Shown here piece by piece: positions 1 through 13,488 of a DNA stretch of 64,000 nucleotides. Every line of letters starts with the position of its first letter. Position 1 is the stretch's first letter. The DNA comes from Daedaleopsis sinensis. Its lineage: Eukaryota; Basidiomycota; Agaricomycetes; Polyporales; Polyporaceae. The notes under the pieces were generated by a model. The model saw nothing but the letters and a program-made list of their open reading frames with translations, was not told the DNA's origin and ran no database searches. The DNA lies in contig CM066306.1 in NCBI GenBank assembly GCA_033807695.1, forward strand, positions 310,001 to 374,000, read 5' to 3'. The position numbers were made by a program, and so were the translations under genes.

Positions 1-1174
<1,174 letters not shown>

Positions 1175-1568
1175 TGTCGTCGCAGAAACTGTGGTCGCTT
1201 CGTGTGGTCTGGTACTAGCGTCCAAAACAATAATATAAGATATCAAAGCACAACACGTTGTGAAAATGATTCGCGATGCTTTGAACGGCCACAAAGGTTT
1301 GTATTCCAGGAGCTGGCTCCGCACCGCGGCGCTTAGTATGTCCAGGCAAAGCGACAAGCGCGGACGGGCCAGGGTATTTAAGACGCCCCCAAGTCCCCTC
1401 AGTCCCCGCACCTCGCCTGTCCTCGACGCCCACCATGTTGAAGCCTCATCGTCCGCCACCGCTGAGCCCACCACCTACCTCACGCCTCACAGACAAACTT
1501 CTCAACTCACCCCTCGCATGTCGCGAGAAGCCTGATCCTCTCGATCCCGAGCGCGGACCACGCTGGTT
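1175..1568 (+). promoter_or_regulatory. Intergenic; probable promoter and leader of the next gene
   Basis: Region between the xylanase stop and a possible downstream gene. It holds a TATA-like tatttaag at 1375-1382 followed by C-rich, pyrimidine-rich sequence. A 19-nt string (ctcacagacaaacttctca, 1487-1505) recurs identically at 31925-31943, again upstream of a possible orphan gene. No coding sequence was recognised. Confidence 0.35.
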
Positions 1569-2367
1569 ATGACCGCGACCACGGCACAGCGGCCTGGTGA
1601 GTACCCAATACTGCGCGCCGATTGCCACCTTGGTTCTCGCCCACACGCTGACAACGCCTACTCGCTAGGCATCCTCGGCCAACCTCAATGCAGACGGGGG
1701 AGGGCGTGGTTCGATCCGTTACCAGATGCTCAGCCCACCCCGCCCAGCTGCCGCCTCTTCCACCGCTCCATATTTAAGCAGGATCTAGAACGAAGAAGCT
1801 TATATTCCTGCCCGCGCTGCGCCTTGTCAGCGGTTCACGGTACGTATTACTTCTCTGAACCGCGTCACGCCTGTCGATGCAAAAGCTAACCAATTGGGGA
1901 GAAGGACGCATCAGTACCTCGGCAGTATCGCAAGACCACCGAGCTCGTCACGTCCAAAGGCTTCACAGCTAACCACGTACAGTGGCTGAACGCATCTCAA
2001 GACGGCGATGTTGCCTGGTCTTACCGCGCGAGGCCGATAAGCTATCCGGAAGACCCCTCGCTCAGGGAGGACAGTACCCCAACCAGCGTCATGACCGGCC
2101 ATCATGATTGCTACCTCGACCGCCCAATTGATTCCCACCTCCTGGCTTTTATCCCCCTCGCCCTCACACGCCAGCTTCTCCCTTTCTGCCCTGAAATAGC
2201 TGTGGAACCGCTGCTCAACACTTGCCCTCAGCCAGTGCCATGTCTACCTTCGCCACTGACTACTTGCTGTTTTTGTTCTCTACCTCGCGTAAGTATCTTA
2301 TGCCCTCGCGATCACTTAATCACGGGTATCTGACGCATCTCTCTATCTCCAGTTCCAGTGGGTATAG
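1569..2367 (+). CDS. Possible four-exon orphan protein, about 195 aa
   Basis: Not recognised. Four exons (1569-1596, 1669-1839, 1915-2288, 2353-2367) join in frame through three introns of 72, 75 and 64 nt. Each intron has a GT donor (gtgagt, gtacgt, gtaagt), a usable branch site and an AG acceptor. The product starts MTATTAQRPG and ends CSLPRFQWV. It has many Cys and Pro residues, including a SCPRCAL segment around residue 60 and a Cys-rich tail, with no signal peptide or membrane segment. The 374-nt third exon stays open, which supports coding. A TATA-like box lies about 190 bp upstream. Open splicing phases at 2353-2540 would allow other 3' ends. It could also be a non-coding spliced transcript. 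Confidence 0.35.
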
Positions 2368-3436
2368 TTGGGAAGTTTGGGATCCGGTCAGTAAGTACTG
2401 ATCCACTGGCATCATCATCATGTTCTATCCACAACGCCGAACCCGCTAACTGTTCTTGCAGTACATGCTAAGCTTTACGGCACAAAATACGCCCTGAAAT
2501 ACGCCCACGCGTCCTTCGGTGATAGTAAGGCATGAAGGCTTGCACTGCTCCCGAGCTCACCACGTTCAGGGCCGAAGAGTCACGGTGCTGCTCAGATCGA
2601 CGTCCAGAAGATGTTTTAGTACATACTAGTACACGCTTACACGGCTGTAAAATTGCCATCATTAATCGTCCGAACCACTCTCTTAACCAATCCTACTTTC
2701 AATCGCATGTAGAATGTGTGGTGGGCGAACGACATTTGGAAGATTCAGAAACCAGGAAAGGATCGGCACCCCAGCGTCTCTCTGTAGCTTCGAACACCGT
2801 TTTCACAGCATACTATCATCACCTGCTAGCTATAAGTCAATCTTCAGCTTCTGCTCTTGAGTCTTGATCTAGACTCCAGTCACTGTAACGACCTTCATAG
2901 CTCTGCTAGACTAAGACACATATGCATCCTCATTCAAATATTGAGACGTGGGGTTCAAGTGGGGTCAACTGTAGCCGGCGCCAGCGTGCATTGTTACTTT
3001 GTGCTCAGTATGCCGTGTAAAATTCCTGGTTAACACTCACTAGATGACTCTGCTGCACTGTGTGCACATGCCGCTGTTACGCTTCGAGTGTCATAGTGGT
3101 GGTCAAGCCTGGGTCAAGCGGCCGCGGTGGCCCCTGCATGGCAGATCGCCGAACTGCGATAGACAGTCCGATCTAATCGGCATCAAAGATACTTACTTAT
3201 TGTAGCCGGACTATCACTTAGCCGCCTTGTTCACTGCGCATACTACTATGCTATAAACAACCATGCCATGCCGTCTCTCCTCGAATCTCCTCTTCTTCTA
3301 CCACCACGATCACCGCCAAAGCCTATGCAGCAGACCTTTCTCTACAATCCCATCTTCAACGTCCTGGCAATTGCACACTTTCTAGCGATTCGAGACCCCG
3401 CTGTCTAAAGCCCCAGACTCTCGAGCTCATCCCACA
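2368..3436. other. Intergenic region; promoter of the first regulator at its right end
   Basis: Further splice-like signals occur at 2388 and 2460-2530 but no convincing frame continues. No conserved protein was seen on either strand. A TATA-like tataaa at 3252-3257 lies 180 bp before the regulator start and is followed by a pyrimidine-rich leader. Confidence 0.4.
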
Positions 3437-6400
3437 ATGTCGTCATCACCGGAGGCTGAAGTAGAAGCGGATTCTCAGCCGGTCATCGCTGGGCACGCAA
3501 AGTCCAGGAAAAAGTCTCGCGCCTGCGACTACTGCAGGAGAAAGAAAAGTATGTCCCCTTGTCATGCTCGGGTGTAGCGGTAGGGCTCAACATTTGTCGT
3601 TCGACGCTAAGTCCGATGTAAGTCCATGATTCGCACCGCGTCGATGCTCTGTCGCGTCGATTTGACTCGTTATCCTCGCGATGAAGGTGACCAAGCGGAG
3701 ATGCCCGAGCACCATTGTTCGAATTGTATTGCACAGGAGTTAGAGTGCACGTACGAGGTGAGTTCCATACCTTCGTGATTCTGCAGAGACACGACACTCA
3801 TTTGAGTGCAGACTCGACCTCTTGGTAAAAGGTACGAATGATTTGTCAAGGCATCCGCTTCACGCGAGGATTTATGAAGCCCACCAGCTATGTTCAAGTC
3901 CTGGAGAGCCAACTGCACGGCATGAAGAAGCTGTTCACTGAGGTACGTGTCTGCTCCTCGTTTGCTACCTATTTCCCTCTCTGGGTGTCGAGAGCTTGAA
4001 GAGCTCTTCTGGTGGAGCTTGGGACATCACGATCTGCTAGTGTGTCTTCCTGGAGCCTTGGATCAGGCAATCCTTGGTTGCGAGACTATACACATGACGG
4101 TAGTCTGTGTCAAGTCTCTGCGTAAGCTGAATGGTCTGTGTGAGTGTCAGGCTGACGGCAAGGAACGTCTCAAGTGAAATATAAAGCCCCGCGTGTTGCC
4201 ATTCGACTCTCACTTTTGAATGTACATAACAAAAAACTCGGTGCAACTTCATGCATGCCAGTTCGATCCGTTTTGTGGTCAAAAGTGTCAACTTCGGTCT
4301 GCAGAATGTCCACTGATGTCAGAACTTGGGAACAGCTTCACCCAAACGTCCAGTTACCAAAACGTCTCACCGGTGTTCTTGAGGATTACCACTTTCAAGG
4401 CAATCAGCCATTGGCCTCGACACAATCTGCGTCTTTTGCACCGGGTGTCTCGCCCCCTCCTACAGAATCGCCCGCAATCTCGGACGAGCTGGACCCGAGC
4501 GACGACGAACGAGAAGCGATGCACCACGTCCTCGACAGCCTCAGGCGCCTGCCCATGCCAAGCGGCCCCTCCTCCGTCCGTTACCACGGCAAATCCAGCT
4601 ACCTCATGTTCCTCCATAGCGTCATAGACCTAAAGCAGGAGTACACGGGTGATGAGCATCCACGGAGTACCGGGTCGTCTATGCAAGAGTATCAAGACTC
4701 CGCTATCCATTATGAGGGCCTCGTGGATACCCCTTCTAACGTGCCCCTCGAGCCCGATGGCCGCCATGAGCCCGGGCCCAATGCATGGGCGTGGACGACG
4801 CAGAGGAAGCCATACCGAGACTTCCCGCCGCCAGACCTCATGGAACAGCTTGTCAACGCCTACTTTGTCCACCACGAGGCGTACTTGCCCGTATTGCACC
4901 GGCCGACGTTCGTGCAGGCTATTCAGGACGGCGTGCACCTGCGCGACCAGGGGTTTGGCGGGGTGCTCCTGCTTGTGTGCGCGCTCGGGAGCCGATGGGT
5001 CGACGACCCGCGAACATCGACGGGGGGCGCGAAACTGCCGGGTTGGAGTTGGTTCAAACAGGTCGAGAGCACGCGATGGAGCCTTATGGACCGGCCACGC
5101 ATCGAAGACTTACAAAGTTGCTCGGTGCGTTGACGTTAGCTTTCCCATCGGGAAGCGTGAGCTGACATCGGTGTTGGCCAGCTTATGGCATTTTACTTAG
5201 TTGGCTCGAATACCCCGCAAGGGGCGTGGAATCTGATTGGCCTAGGCCTGCGTATGGCCCAGGATGTTGGAGTGCATCGGAAGAAGATGTACACGGGGAA
5301 GCCGACTGTGGAGGACGAACTATGGAAGCGAGCGTTCTGGTACGTCCCCGTGATATGGCGTGAACATTGAACGAGGTCTCACACTCCCATACAAAGGGCT
5401 TTAGTATGCATTGACCGGATTGCTAGCCACGGACTCGGGCGACCATGTGCCGTGCACGACGAAGAGTGGGTTATCTGCTCTGGTCGTATCTGCCACAGTG
5501 TTGACTTGGAACCTTAGTATCGACACTGAGTTGCTTACCGAGGTTGACGATGAGTACTGGATCAATCCTGATCCAGAGTTAGCGTTCAAGCAGCCGGAAG
5601 GAAAGCCGTCCAGAATAGCATTCTCAAATTGCTTAATCCGGCTCCTCAAGATCCTCGCATTCGCATCACGTACTATTGTGAGTGTTCAGAGGGGTGCATG
5701 TCAGATGTACCGCAGTGCTGTTCTAATCCTCGGATAGTACTCCATCAATAAACTAAAGCTCAGCTTAGGCTATGTCGGGCCAGAACGGGTGCAGAAGGTC
5801 GTGGCAGAACTTGACTCTGCGGTGAATAAATGGGTCGATACTGTCCCCGAGCATCGTGTGTCCCTGACCGCTCCCTGAGTTTCGATGAGCCCTGCTAACT
5901 GGTCTGATCACGCAGTACGCTGGGACCCGCATCGCACCGACACACTGTTTCTGAGCCAGTCTGCTGTACTCTACTCGCACTACTATTTCTTGCAGATCTG
6001 CATCCACCGTCCATTCATCCCGTCGTCTCGCAAAACCTCGCGGCTTCCCTTCCCATCTCTGGCTATATGCACCAACGCAGCGAGGTCGTGCACGCACGTC
6101 ATCGACATCCAATATCAGCGTACCGGTGTTCCGTTGTTGCTCAATCGCGTGAGTTCGTCTTCCCCGCACCGCAAGCTACTGTTCGCTGATTGAACTAATC
6201 GCCCTTTCAGACCCCGCTGTTCAGTGCTGTGCTCGTGCTCCTCCTCAATGTATGGGGCGCCAAACGGTCAGGCCTTACGAACCAGTCCGCCGTGAACGAC
6301 GTGCAGAAATGTGTGAGCTTGTTGAAGCGACTGCAGGTCCAGTGCGTTCTTCTCGCCGCAATGCAGCAAACTTCTGGCAGAGGCTGACACTCGCATGTCG

Positions 6401-7456
6401 ACGTACAGCACATCGTCCGCGCGCAGGATCTTGGAAGTATTGGAGGGGCTAATGTCCTTGGGTGAATTCTCCCTGCCACCCGAAGAATTGCAGTTCACGG
6501 GCGCGGCACGGCCCGATCTCGGTGCTCTAGTCTCCGCCATTAACGTCAAAGACACCGCAGCGTTCGCGCACGCGCTCCCACCCCAGCACCCTCAGCAGGC
6601 GTCATCAAGCTCGCGCGGCGACAGCCAACCCATAGCGGACTCACAGGCACAAAGTTCGAATGCAGGCGCGAGCGGAATGCTCGGGATGGCCTCGCTTTAC
6701 ACATCGACCGACCTGCCGAACGCGGCGCTGCTCGCGCACGAGCAGTCGGGCGACGTGTACATGGACCAGTCCTTCACGCAGGACCTCGGGCGCCTGCCAT
6801 TCCACCATGGCTACCATGCCTTCGATGGCTTCGTTGACGCGACGTCGGTCTTAGACTCCCAGCAGCAGCAGCAGCACGGCGTAGCTATGGCATCTGCTCC
6901 GCCTATGGTACAGGGCATGGACATGAACACGTCGGCAGACGTGTTCACAATGTTCGCGAACTCCGACGAGCTGTTCTCTGCACTCGCTATGGCGACCCTG
7001 AGCCACGTCTCGGACGCGAACTCGCCCTCGCCAGACACTCAAGGCCAAACTGAGGACTCGAACATGCAAGCTCAAGCTCAGGCTCTAGGAGGCCAGGCGC
7101 AGGCTCAGGACGCGTCGATTGCGATGGACCCTGGGCCGGATGAGACCTTTATGTTCCCCGACATGAACATAGATATGGCGATGGATCTGTCGGCGGAGAA
7201 CCTCACGTTCGTGGACAATATGATGGAGATGTGGTCGACCGCGCCTGTGTCGCTCGGGTGCGTAGTACTTTTCTTCCGAGCTTTCTCTCACCCGAGTCGT
7301 CCCGATCTCATTTGCACGAACTGACTGAGCTCGATTTTTGTTCGTGTTTGCAGGATGGACGACTGGGGCCCATATCTCAGCGACATGATGACGAGCGCCA
7401 TGGGGGCGGCTCTTCCGCCGCCGCAGAGGCCTTCTGATACAGGGTTCTCGGAGTAG
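3437..7456 (+). CDS. Zn2Cys6 transcription factor with Fungal_trans domain (copy 1)
   Basis: Nuclear DNA-binding regulator. Start ATG 3437 (MSSSPEAEVEAD). The N-terminal exons are 3437-3548, a 6-nt exon 3612-3617, 3687-3757, 3812-3831 and 3888-3942, and they stay in phase. They encode the full binuclear zinc cluster CDYCRRKKIRC then nine residues then CSNCIAQELEC (C-x2-C-x6-C-x9-C-x2-C-x6-C), the linker TRPLGK and a coiled-coil dimerisation stretch SYVQVLESQLHGMKK. A long intron (3943-4335, 393 nt) precedes the 789-nt exon 4336-5124. The Fungal_trans (PF04082) core follows, with YFVHHEAYLPVLHRPTF, VLLLVCALGSRW and GLRMAQDVGVHRKKMY. The C-terminus is Gln/Ala/Asp-rich, probably an activation region. 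It ends in a motif shared with its paralogs (ENLTFVDNMMEMWSTAP, then DDWGPYLS) and stops at TAG 7454. Closest relatives in the window are the relic at 7777 and the copy at 9588. The target is unknown. Confidence 0.9.
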
Positions 7457-7776
7457 TAAAAGGAGGCGGATTCCTTGCACACGATACCTTTGGATGATGA
7501 GCTTACCGCTATGTACGTCTACATATACTAGTCATGCGATGCAGCGCGCATCGAACATAATTTGATCCAGTCGAATGGTTTCCGGTTCCGGTTTCTCATT
7601 TAGTGGGTTCTAGTACTATTGCTTAGCTAGTCGATACGTACGAGCTTGAGTTGGAGAGGTGTAGCCGCTAGCGGTCTGAGATCTGAAGCTGAAGCAGTGA
7701 GTTTGTCATTTCCGGCTGCCACATGTCCATGTCTGGCATACTTCTTACCACATCATGCACTGCGTGTTGGGTGTCC
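7457..7776. other. Short spacer between regulator copy 1 and the relic
   Basis: Contains the 3' flank of copy 1. No gene was seen. Homology to the regulator family resumes abruptly near 7777, which marks one duplication or deletion boundary. Confidence 0.5.
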
Positions 7777-8994
7777 ACAGCCAGGGCGCTCCAGAGTCGC
7801 GTTTGCGAACTGCTTGGTCAGACTGCTCAAGATCCTCGCATTCGCTTCACGTACCATTGTGAGTGAACCGCATTCTGGATTGCATGTGTCGCTCATGTCG
7901 TTTGAATAGTACTCCACCAACAAGCAGAGACTCGGTTTGGGCTACGTCGGACCAGAATGGGAGCAGAAGATTGTGGCGGATCTCGTCTCTGCGATGAACA
8001 AATGGGTCGACACGGTCCCAGAGCACCGTGCGTCTCCGATGTCCCCCGATCTTCGACATGGTTGACTGATAGTCCAATGCAGTGCGTTGGGACGCGAACC
8101 GTACCAATTCGCTCTTCATGGTTGAACCAGTCTGCTACGCTCTACGCGAATTACTACTTCTTGCAGATTTGCGTCCATCGTCCGTTTATCCCATCATCTC
8201 GCAAGGCCTCTCGACTCCCCTTCCCGTCTCTGGCGATATGCACGAACGCAGCGAGATCGTGCACGCATGTCATCGACATCCAGTGCCAACGCACTGGCGT
8301 CCCGCTGTTGCTCAACCGCGTGAGTCCCTGTCCGCATTCCCCGCGTCGCAAGCGGGCGCTGGTATTGACAAACTCCCGTTCGTTTAGACGCCGTTGTTCA
8401 GCGCCGTGCTCAACGTGTGGGGTGCAAAACGGACTGGGCTGACGAACGAGTCCGTGGTGAACGATGTACAGAAATGCGTGAGCATGCTCAGGAAACTCCA
8501 GGCCCAGTGCGTTCACTGTAGTGGATAAGTTGCTCTCGTGGCGGCCGCTGACATCCGTCCGTCACACTGTAGCACCTCATCCGCGCGCAGTGTCCCAACA
8601 CTCGCCGCAGACCCCATCAAGCTCGAGCGGAGACGACTTGTTCCAGTTGCAGGCACAGTCCCCGCTCTATACATCGACCGCCAGCCCGCCGGATGGGAAC
8701 TTCGGGCTCCAGAACATCAACACGGACGTTGCGATGGATATGATGTCGGCAGAGAACGTCGCATTCGCGGACAACATGATGGAGATGTGGTCGACTGCGC
8801 CTGCGTCGCTTGGGTGCGCCACAGCTCACTGCTCGCTCACTGTCCCAGTCGCATTCTGACCACTGCTTGCGCGTAATCTTGTTTGCGTTTGCAGGATGGA
8901 CGTCTGGGGCCCTTGCCTTAGCAATATGATGACTAGTACTGCCGTGAACGCCGCTGTTTCTCCCCCGCCGAGGCCTTCCAGTGCGGGGTCCTAG
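7777..8994 (+). pseudogene. Truncated and frameshifted Zn2Cys6 regulator relic
   Basis: Third copy of the copy 1/copy 2 subfamily without a DNA-binding domain. Homology begins inside the Fungal_trans region (SRVAFANCLVRLLKILAFAS) and runs through YVGPEWEQKIVADL, KWVDTVPEH, ICVHRPFIPSSR and CTNAARSCTHVID, keeping the family introns. A 4-nt insertion (gttg, 8121-8124) after LFM breaks the frame before the NQSATLYANYYF block. The middle of the C-terminal region is deleted and shifted after about 8580. The last motif survives in frame (ENVAFADNMMEMWSTAP, then MDVWGPCLSNMM) with stop TAG at 8992. There is no Zn2Cys6 exon upstream. It is most likely a dead duplicate, although the 3' part could still make a partial transcript. 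Confidence 0.85.
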
Positions 8995-9587
8995 CAGGAG
9001 CAGGACTCTATCACACATTGCTCACTTACTAAGAATGGTTTGTAAACGCTAAGTACCTCCATGAAACTAGTTAGGCGATATCGAGCGTGATTTGAGTCAG
9101 TTGGCAAGTATGTAAGTAGCTTGCCGTGCAGCACTGCGGATTAACGATCGACGATGATATGTAGTCAATGCCAAGTCAATGCCGGTCAGTGGTGGCCTGG
9201 TGGCGATTCCAAGAGAAGGGTACGATTCGCCGGTCCAGATAGCCGACGCCTAAAGCGGCGGTCGCCGGACCCCGGTGGCCGTTCACGCGCACGCCCTCAC
9301 TGCCTCCTTCGCCCCAGGGATCGACACTCACGAACACACCGCCACGGTGAGGTAGCCGCGCACTGCGGACCATGTTGAGCTTGGCAAGGAGATAGTAGAT
9401 GCTGAGTCCTTTCGTGTCCTGTCTTCCACCACGTCCCACCTCCACCACAGCTTACACCATCGACACACGGACACCCGCACTCTGTGGCCTCTTCACAAAC
9501 CAATCTCGACTCGAAGACTCAGCAAGCTACACCGCATATCGTTGTATTTTCACAGTTTAATCTACATCCCCGTATTCCCGACTCTAA
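8995..9587 (+). promoter_or_regulatory. Intergenic; promoter region of regulator copy 2
   Basis: No coding sequence seen. Pyrimidine-rich leader sequence precedes ATG 9588. No clear TATA box was found. Confidence 0.4.
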
Positions 9588-12500
9588 ATGACGTCCGAAC
9601 CTGAGGAGGAGTCTCGACCATCGCCTTTGGAGCTAGCGAAGCCCAAGAAGAAGCCGAGAGCCTGCGACTACTGCAGACGAAAGAAAAGTACGTGGGTTCC
9701 TTGCGCTTCGAGTACTTTCTAGCTCATGAGTAAACTTCTAAACCCCGACGCCAGTACGATGTAAGTCAACATACTACCACAGTGTCCGATGCGCATGGTG
9801 TTCATCTACGTTGAACTTGAAGGTGATGGTGCAGAGATGCCAGATCACCGCTGTTCAAGATGCATAATCCAGGAGATTGCGTGTACCTATGAACCGGTCA
9901 ATGTGCGTTTCCATAGCCTTGCGACGGTTGTCCTAATTTGCTGATCCAAGTGAGAGCACAGACCCGCCCGCCTAGCAGAAGGTATGTGCGACGTTCAACG
10001 AGCGTTCACTATGGTCTGAGTGTTTGCTAGCTACGTGCAAATTCTGGAAAGCCGACTCCAGAATATGGAGCAGTTATTTTCCCAGGTATGTGAAGCCTGT
10101 CACTTTATTCCGATCAATTTGTTCTCGGTCTGGTCGGAGCATGAGGAGTAGACGCGGTTGGCAACAGGCCGGCGTGGGTATCCATCACAGATTAACGCAC
10201 TCTATTTGAGCGCGTCGCCCAACGATCACTTGCTTACTATTGACATGATCATCGAGATCGTCTTTTGGCAATACGGGAATTGTCTGACGTTATCTGAACA
10301 GCTTCATCCGGACGTTCATCTCCCGAAGGACTTCAATGGCGTCCTCGAGCCCGCCCACTTTCAGTCATTGCAAAAGAATCGGCCATCTACCTCTGCGCAA
10401 TCTAGCTTACCTGCGCGCGGCCTCTCACCTCTTCCGCCTGACTCGCCTTCAGTAGACTCGGAGGACCTCGACCCGAGTGACGACGAGCGAGAAGCGCGGC
10501 TCACCGTTCTCGACAATCTGAGCTCGCGCTGGACGGCTCCAGCCAGCTTCACCACAGGCCGCTACCATGGCAAATCCAGTCAGCTCATGTTTCTCCACAG
10601 CGTGATCGACCTCAAGCAAGAGTACACGGGCAATGAGCGTCCCCTGAGCGCGGACTCTGCAACAGGACACCGCCGAGGTTCCTCCCATCATCTCGAGGGC
10701 GCGAGCGATGCTCCTCGTCAAAGGCCCGAGGGGAGCACCCATTTCAGTCACACCAATTTCTCATGGACAACACTTAGTGATCCGAAGCCCCCATACCGCG
10801 ACTTCCCACCCCCCGAACTTATGGAGCGTTTCATCGACGCATACTTCGTGCACCACGACACGTACATCCCGATCTTACACCGCCCGACGCTCGAACAAGG
10901 CATCAGGAACGGCTTGCATCTCCGCGAACAAGGATTTGGCGGTGTGCTTCTACTTGTGTGCGCCGCCGGAAGCCGGTGGGTCGGCGAGCCTCCAGTAGAT
11001 GTGAAGGGTGCGCAGCTACCGGGATGGCGATGGTTCAAGCAGGTTGAACGCACAAGATGGGCCCTGATGGAACGTCCACGCGTCGAAGACCTCCAAACAT
11101 GCTTCGTACGCCATGATTTTTTTTGGAGCTGTGATCAAGGCTGTGATAGCGCGCCCCACTTACCCGACTGTGTATCGCACAGCTAATGGCATCTTATCTG
11201 GGCGGTACGAATGCTCCGCAAGGCGCTTGGAACATGATAGGCTTGGGTCTTCGTCTGGCCCAGGATGTCGGCGTGCATCGCAAGAAGATGTACGGCCCTA
11301 AACCGACTGTGGAGAGCGAATTGTGGAAGCGAGCCTTCTGGTACGTCCGTTTGAATTGACCATTGCCCACATCTCTTGCCTCACACAGCACGAAGGGGAT
11401 TGGTATGCTTGGACCGGATGACGAGCTTTGCGCTTGGGAGACCATGTGCTATCCACGACGAAGAGTGAGCTATCTATCCACAGATTGTATCTACACTCAT
11501 CTCAACACGAGCTTTCAGTTTCGACCTCGACCTACCTGCAGAGGTCGACGACGAGTATTGGACCAATCCTGACCCTGAATTAGCGTTCAAGCAACCTGAG
11601 GGAAGACCTTCGAGGGTCGCATTCGGAAACTGCTACATTAAGCTGCTCAAGATCCTTGCGTTCGCGTCACGGACCATCGTGGGTGCACCACCTCCTTGAT
11701 CACGCACTTCTCACATCATATTTCTGGACTAGTACTCCATGAACAAATTGAAGCTTAGTTTGGGCTATGTCGGACGTGAATGGGAGCAGAAGATCGTGTC
11801 AGACCTTGACTCTGCGCTTAATAAATGGGTCGATGCTGTCCCGGAACACTGTGAGCCCCATGCCCGCCCCCTTCATATATCTGCGTCGCTGACTGCTCTG
11901 GTAGTACGCTGGGACCCCAATCGCAGCAACCGGATGTTTATGAACCAATCCGCCACGCTTTACGCGAACTACTATTTCCTACAGATCTGCGTCCATCGCC
12001 CCTTCATCCAGTCACGCAAGAACTCTGAACTCACTTTTCCGTCGCTTGCGATTTGCACCAACGCCGCGAGGTCGTGCACGCATGTTCTCGAAATCCAATC
12101 CCAGCGCACTGGTGTGCCGCTATTGCTCAACCGCGTACAGTTCGTCTCCCCCGTCTTACTTGAGCGCGCCACTAATTCGCTTCCGATCTAGACGCCGTTG
12201 TTCACCGCTGCACTCGTACTTCTGCTCAACGTTTGGGGCGCAAAACGTTCCGGGCTCACCAATCAGTCAGCCGCGAGTGACGTCAAGAAGTGCACGAATA
12301 TGCTCAAGAGACTTGAGGTCTAGTGAGTTCTCGGACCATTTACGTCTGATCTGGAATGCTGACGGTACATACAGCACTTCCTCCGCGCGCCGCGTTCGGG
12401 AGGTTATCACTGGGCTTATATCCGCAGGTGAATTGTCACTGCGCGAGGAGGCTTGCGCTCCCAACTCCTACGCCCCATCGGACCCCTTCGGGGGACACTC

Positions 12501-13253
12501 TGCGCAGGACGTGTTCACGCACACTCAGTCCGGACACCCGACAGGCGGAGATCCGCTCGCACACGCCCAATTATTCGCTCCGAGCGGGAGCCAGCTTCCT
12601 ATGGCGTTCCCCCCACAGCAGCAACATCAACTCATCGACGCGTTCATGGACCCGTCGTTCACGCTCCCAGTGCACACCCAGGATCTAGGCCGGCTGCCGT
12701 TCCACTCCTCCCTCCCGCAGCAGCAACAGGCGGACGCGCAGACGCGCGCGTACCTCGCCAGCCTGCAGGGCCTGGGCCTGGCCGTGCCGATGGCGCAAGG
12801 GGTCCAAGGGCTGAACGTGCACGCGACAGCGGAAGGGTTCTCTGGGGACAGCGCGGGGCTCCCGATGTTCGCGAGCTACAGCGAGCTGCTCTCCGCACTC
12901 TCGATGGCGACCCCAAGTCCCGCCTCGGACCCACACTCGCACGCGCAGCTGCAGACGCATGATGCGCCGGTGGCGATGCCGGATGGAAACTACGTGTACC
13001 GTGGGATGGACGTGCCGATGGCGATGTCCGCGGAGAACCTCTCGTTCGCGGACAACATGATGGAGATGTGGTCGACAGCGCCGTCGTCACTGGGGTAAAT
13101 GCTCCTCCTCATTCGCACCCTTTCGTCTGGGAGACCCTCGCTCACGGTTCGGTATGTGTTTACAGGATGGACGACTGGGGGCCGTATTTGAACAACATGC
13201 TCGAGATGAACGTTGACTCGAATGGCTCCCAATCGGCGCCTTCTGGATTCTAA
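9588..13253 (+). CDS. Zn2Cys6 transcription factor with Fungal_trans domain (copy 2)
   Basis: Paralog of copy 1. Start ATG 9588 (MTSEPEEESRPSPLELAKPK). First exon 9588-9687, then a 6-nt exon 9755-9760, then 9823 onward. Together they give CDYCRRKKIRC, nine residues, CSRCIIQEIAC: a complete C6 cluster. The coiled coil begins YVQILESRLQNMEQLF. A 216-nt intron sits where copy 1 has its 393-nt intron. Fungal_trans landmarks are YFVHHDTYIPILHRPTL, VLLLVCAAGSRWVG and LGLRLAQDVGVHRKKMY. The Gln-rich C-terminus contains PPQQQHQ and LPQQQQADAQ. It ends in ENLSFADNMMEMWSTAP plus MDDWGPYLNN, with stop TAA at 13251. No breaks were seen. It is convergent with the glucan synthesis gene to the right, separated by 235 bp. 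Confidence 0.9.
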
Positions 13254-13488
13254 GTAGATTGTGTAGTTGCTCTCCTGAATCCTTGACTGGACACGACTAC
13301 AGCGTCGATACACGCCTTCGCGTGGCAATTGAAGGAGCCAGAGGTGAAGCCATACTGGTCTACTTGCAAGTAACAGGACTGCAGCAATTGTATATTATAT
13401 ACGAGCTAATGTACAGCGTTCAACGCACGAATGTCAAATGGTATGTTGCAGAAGACAGGTATTCACTGAGAACTCAAAACAACTATGT

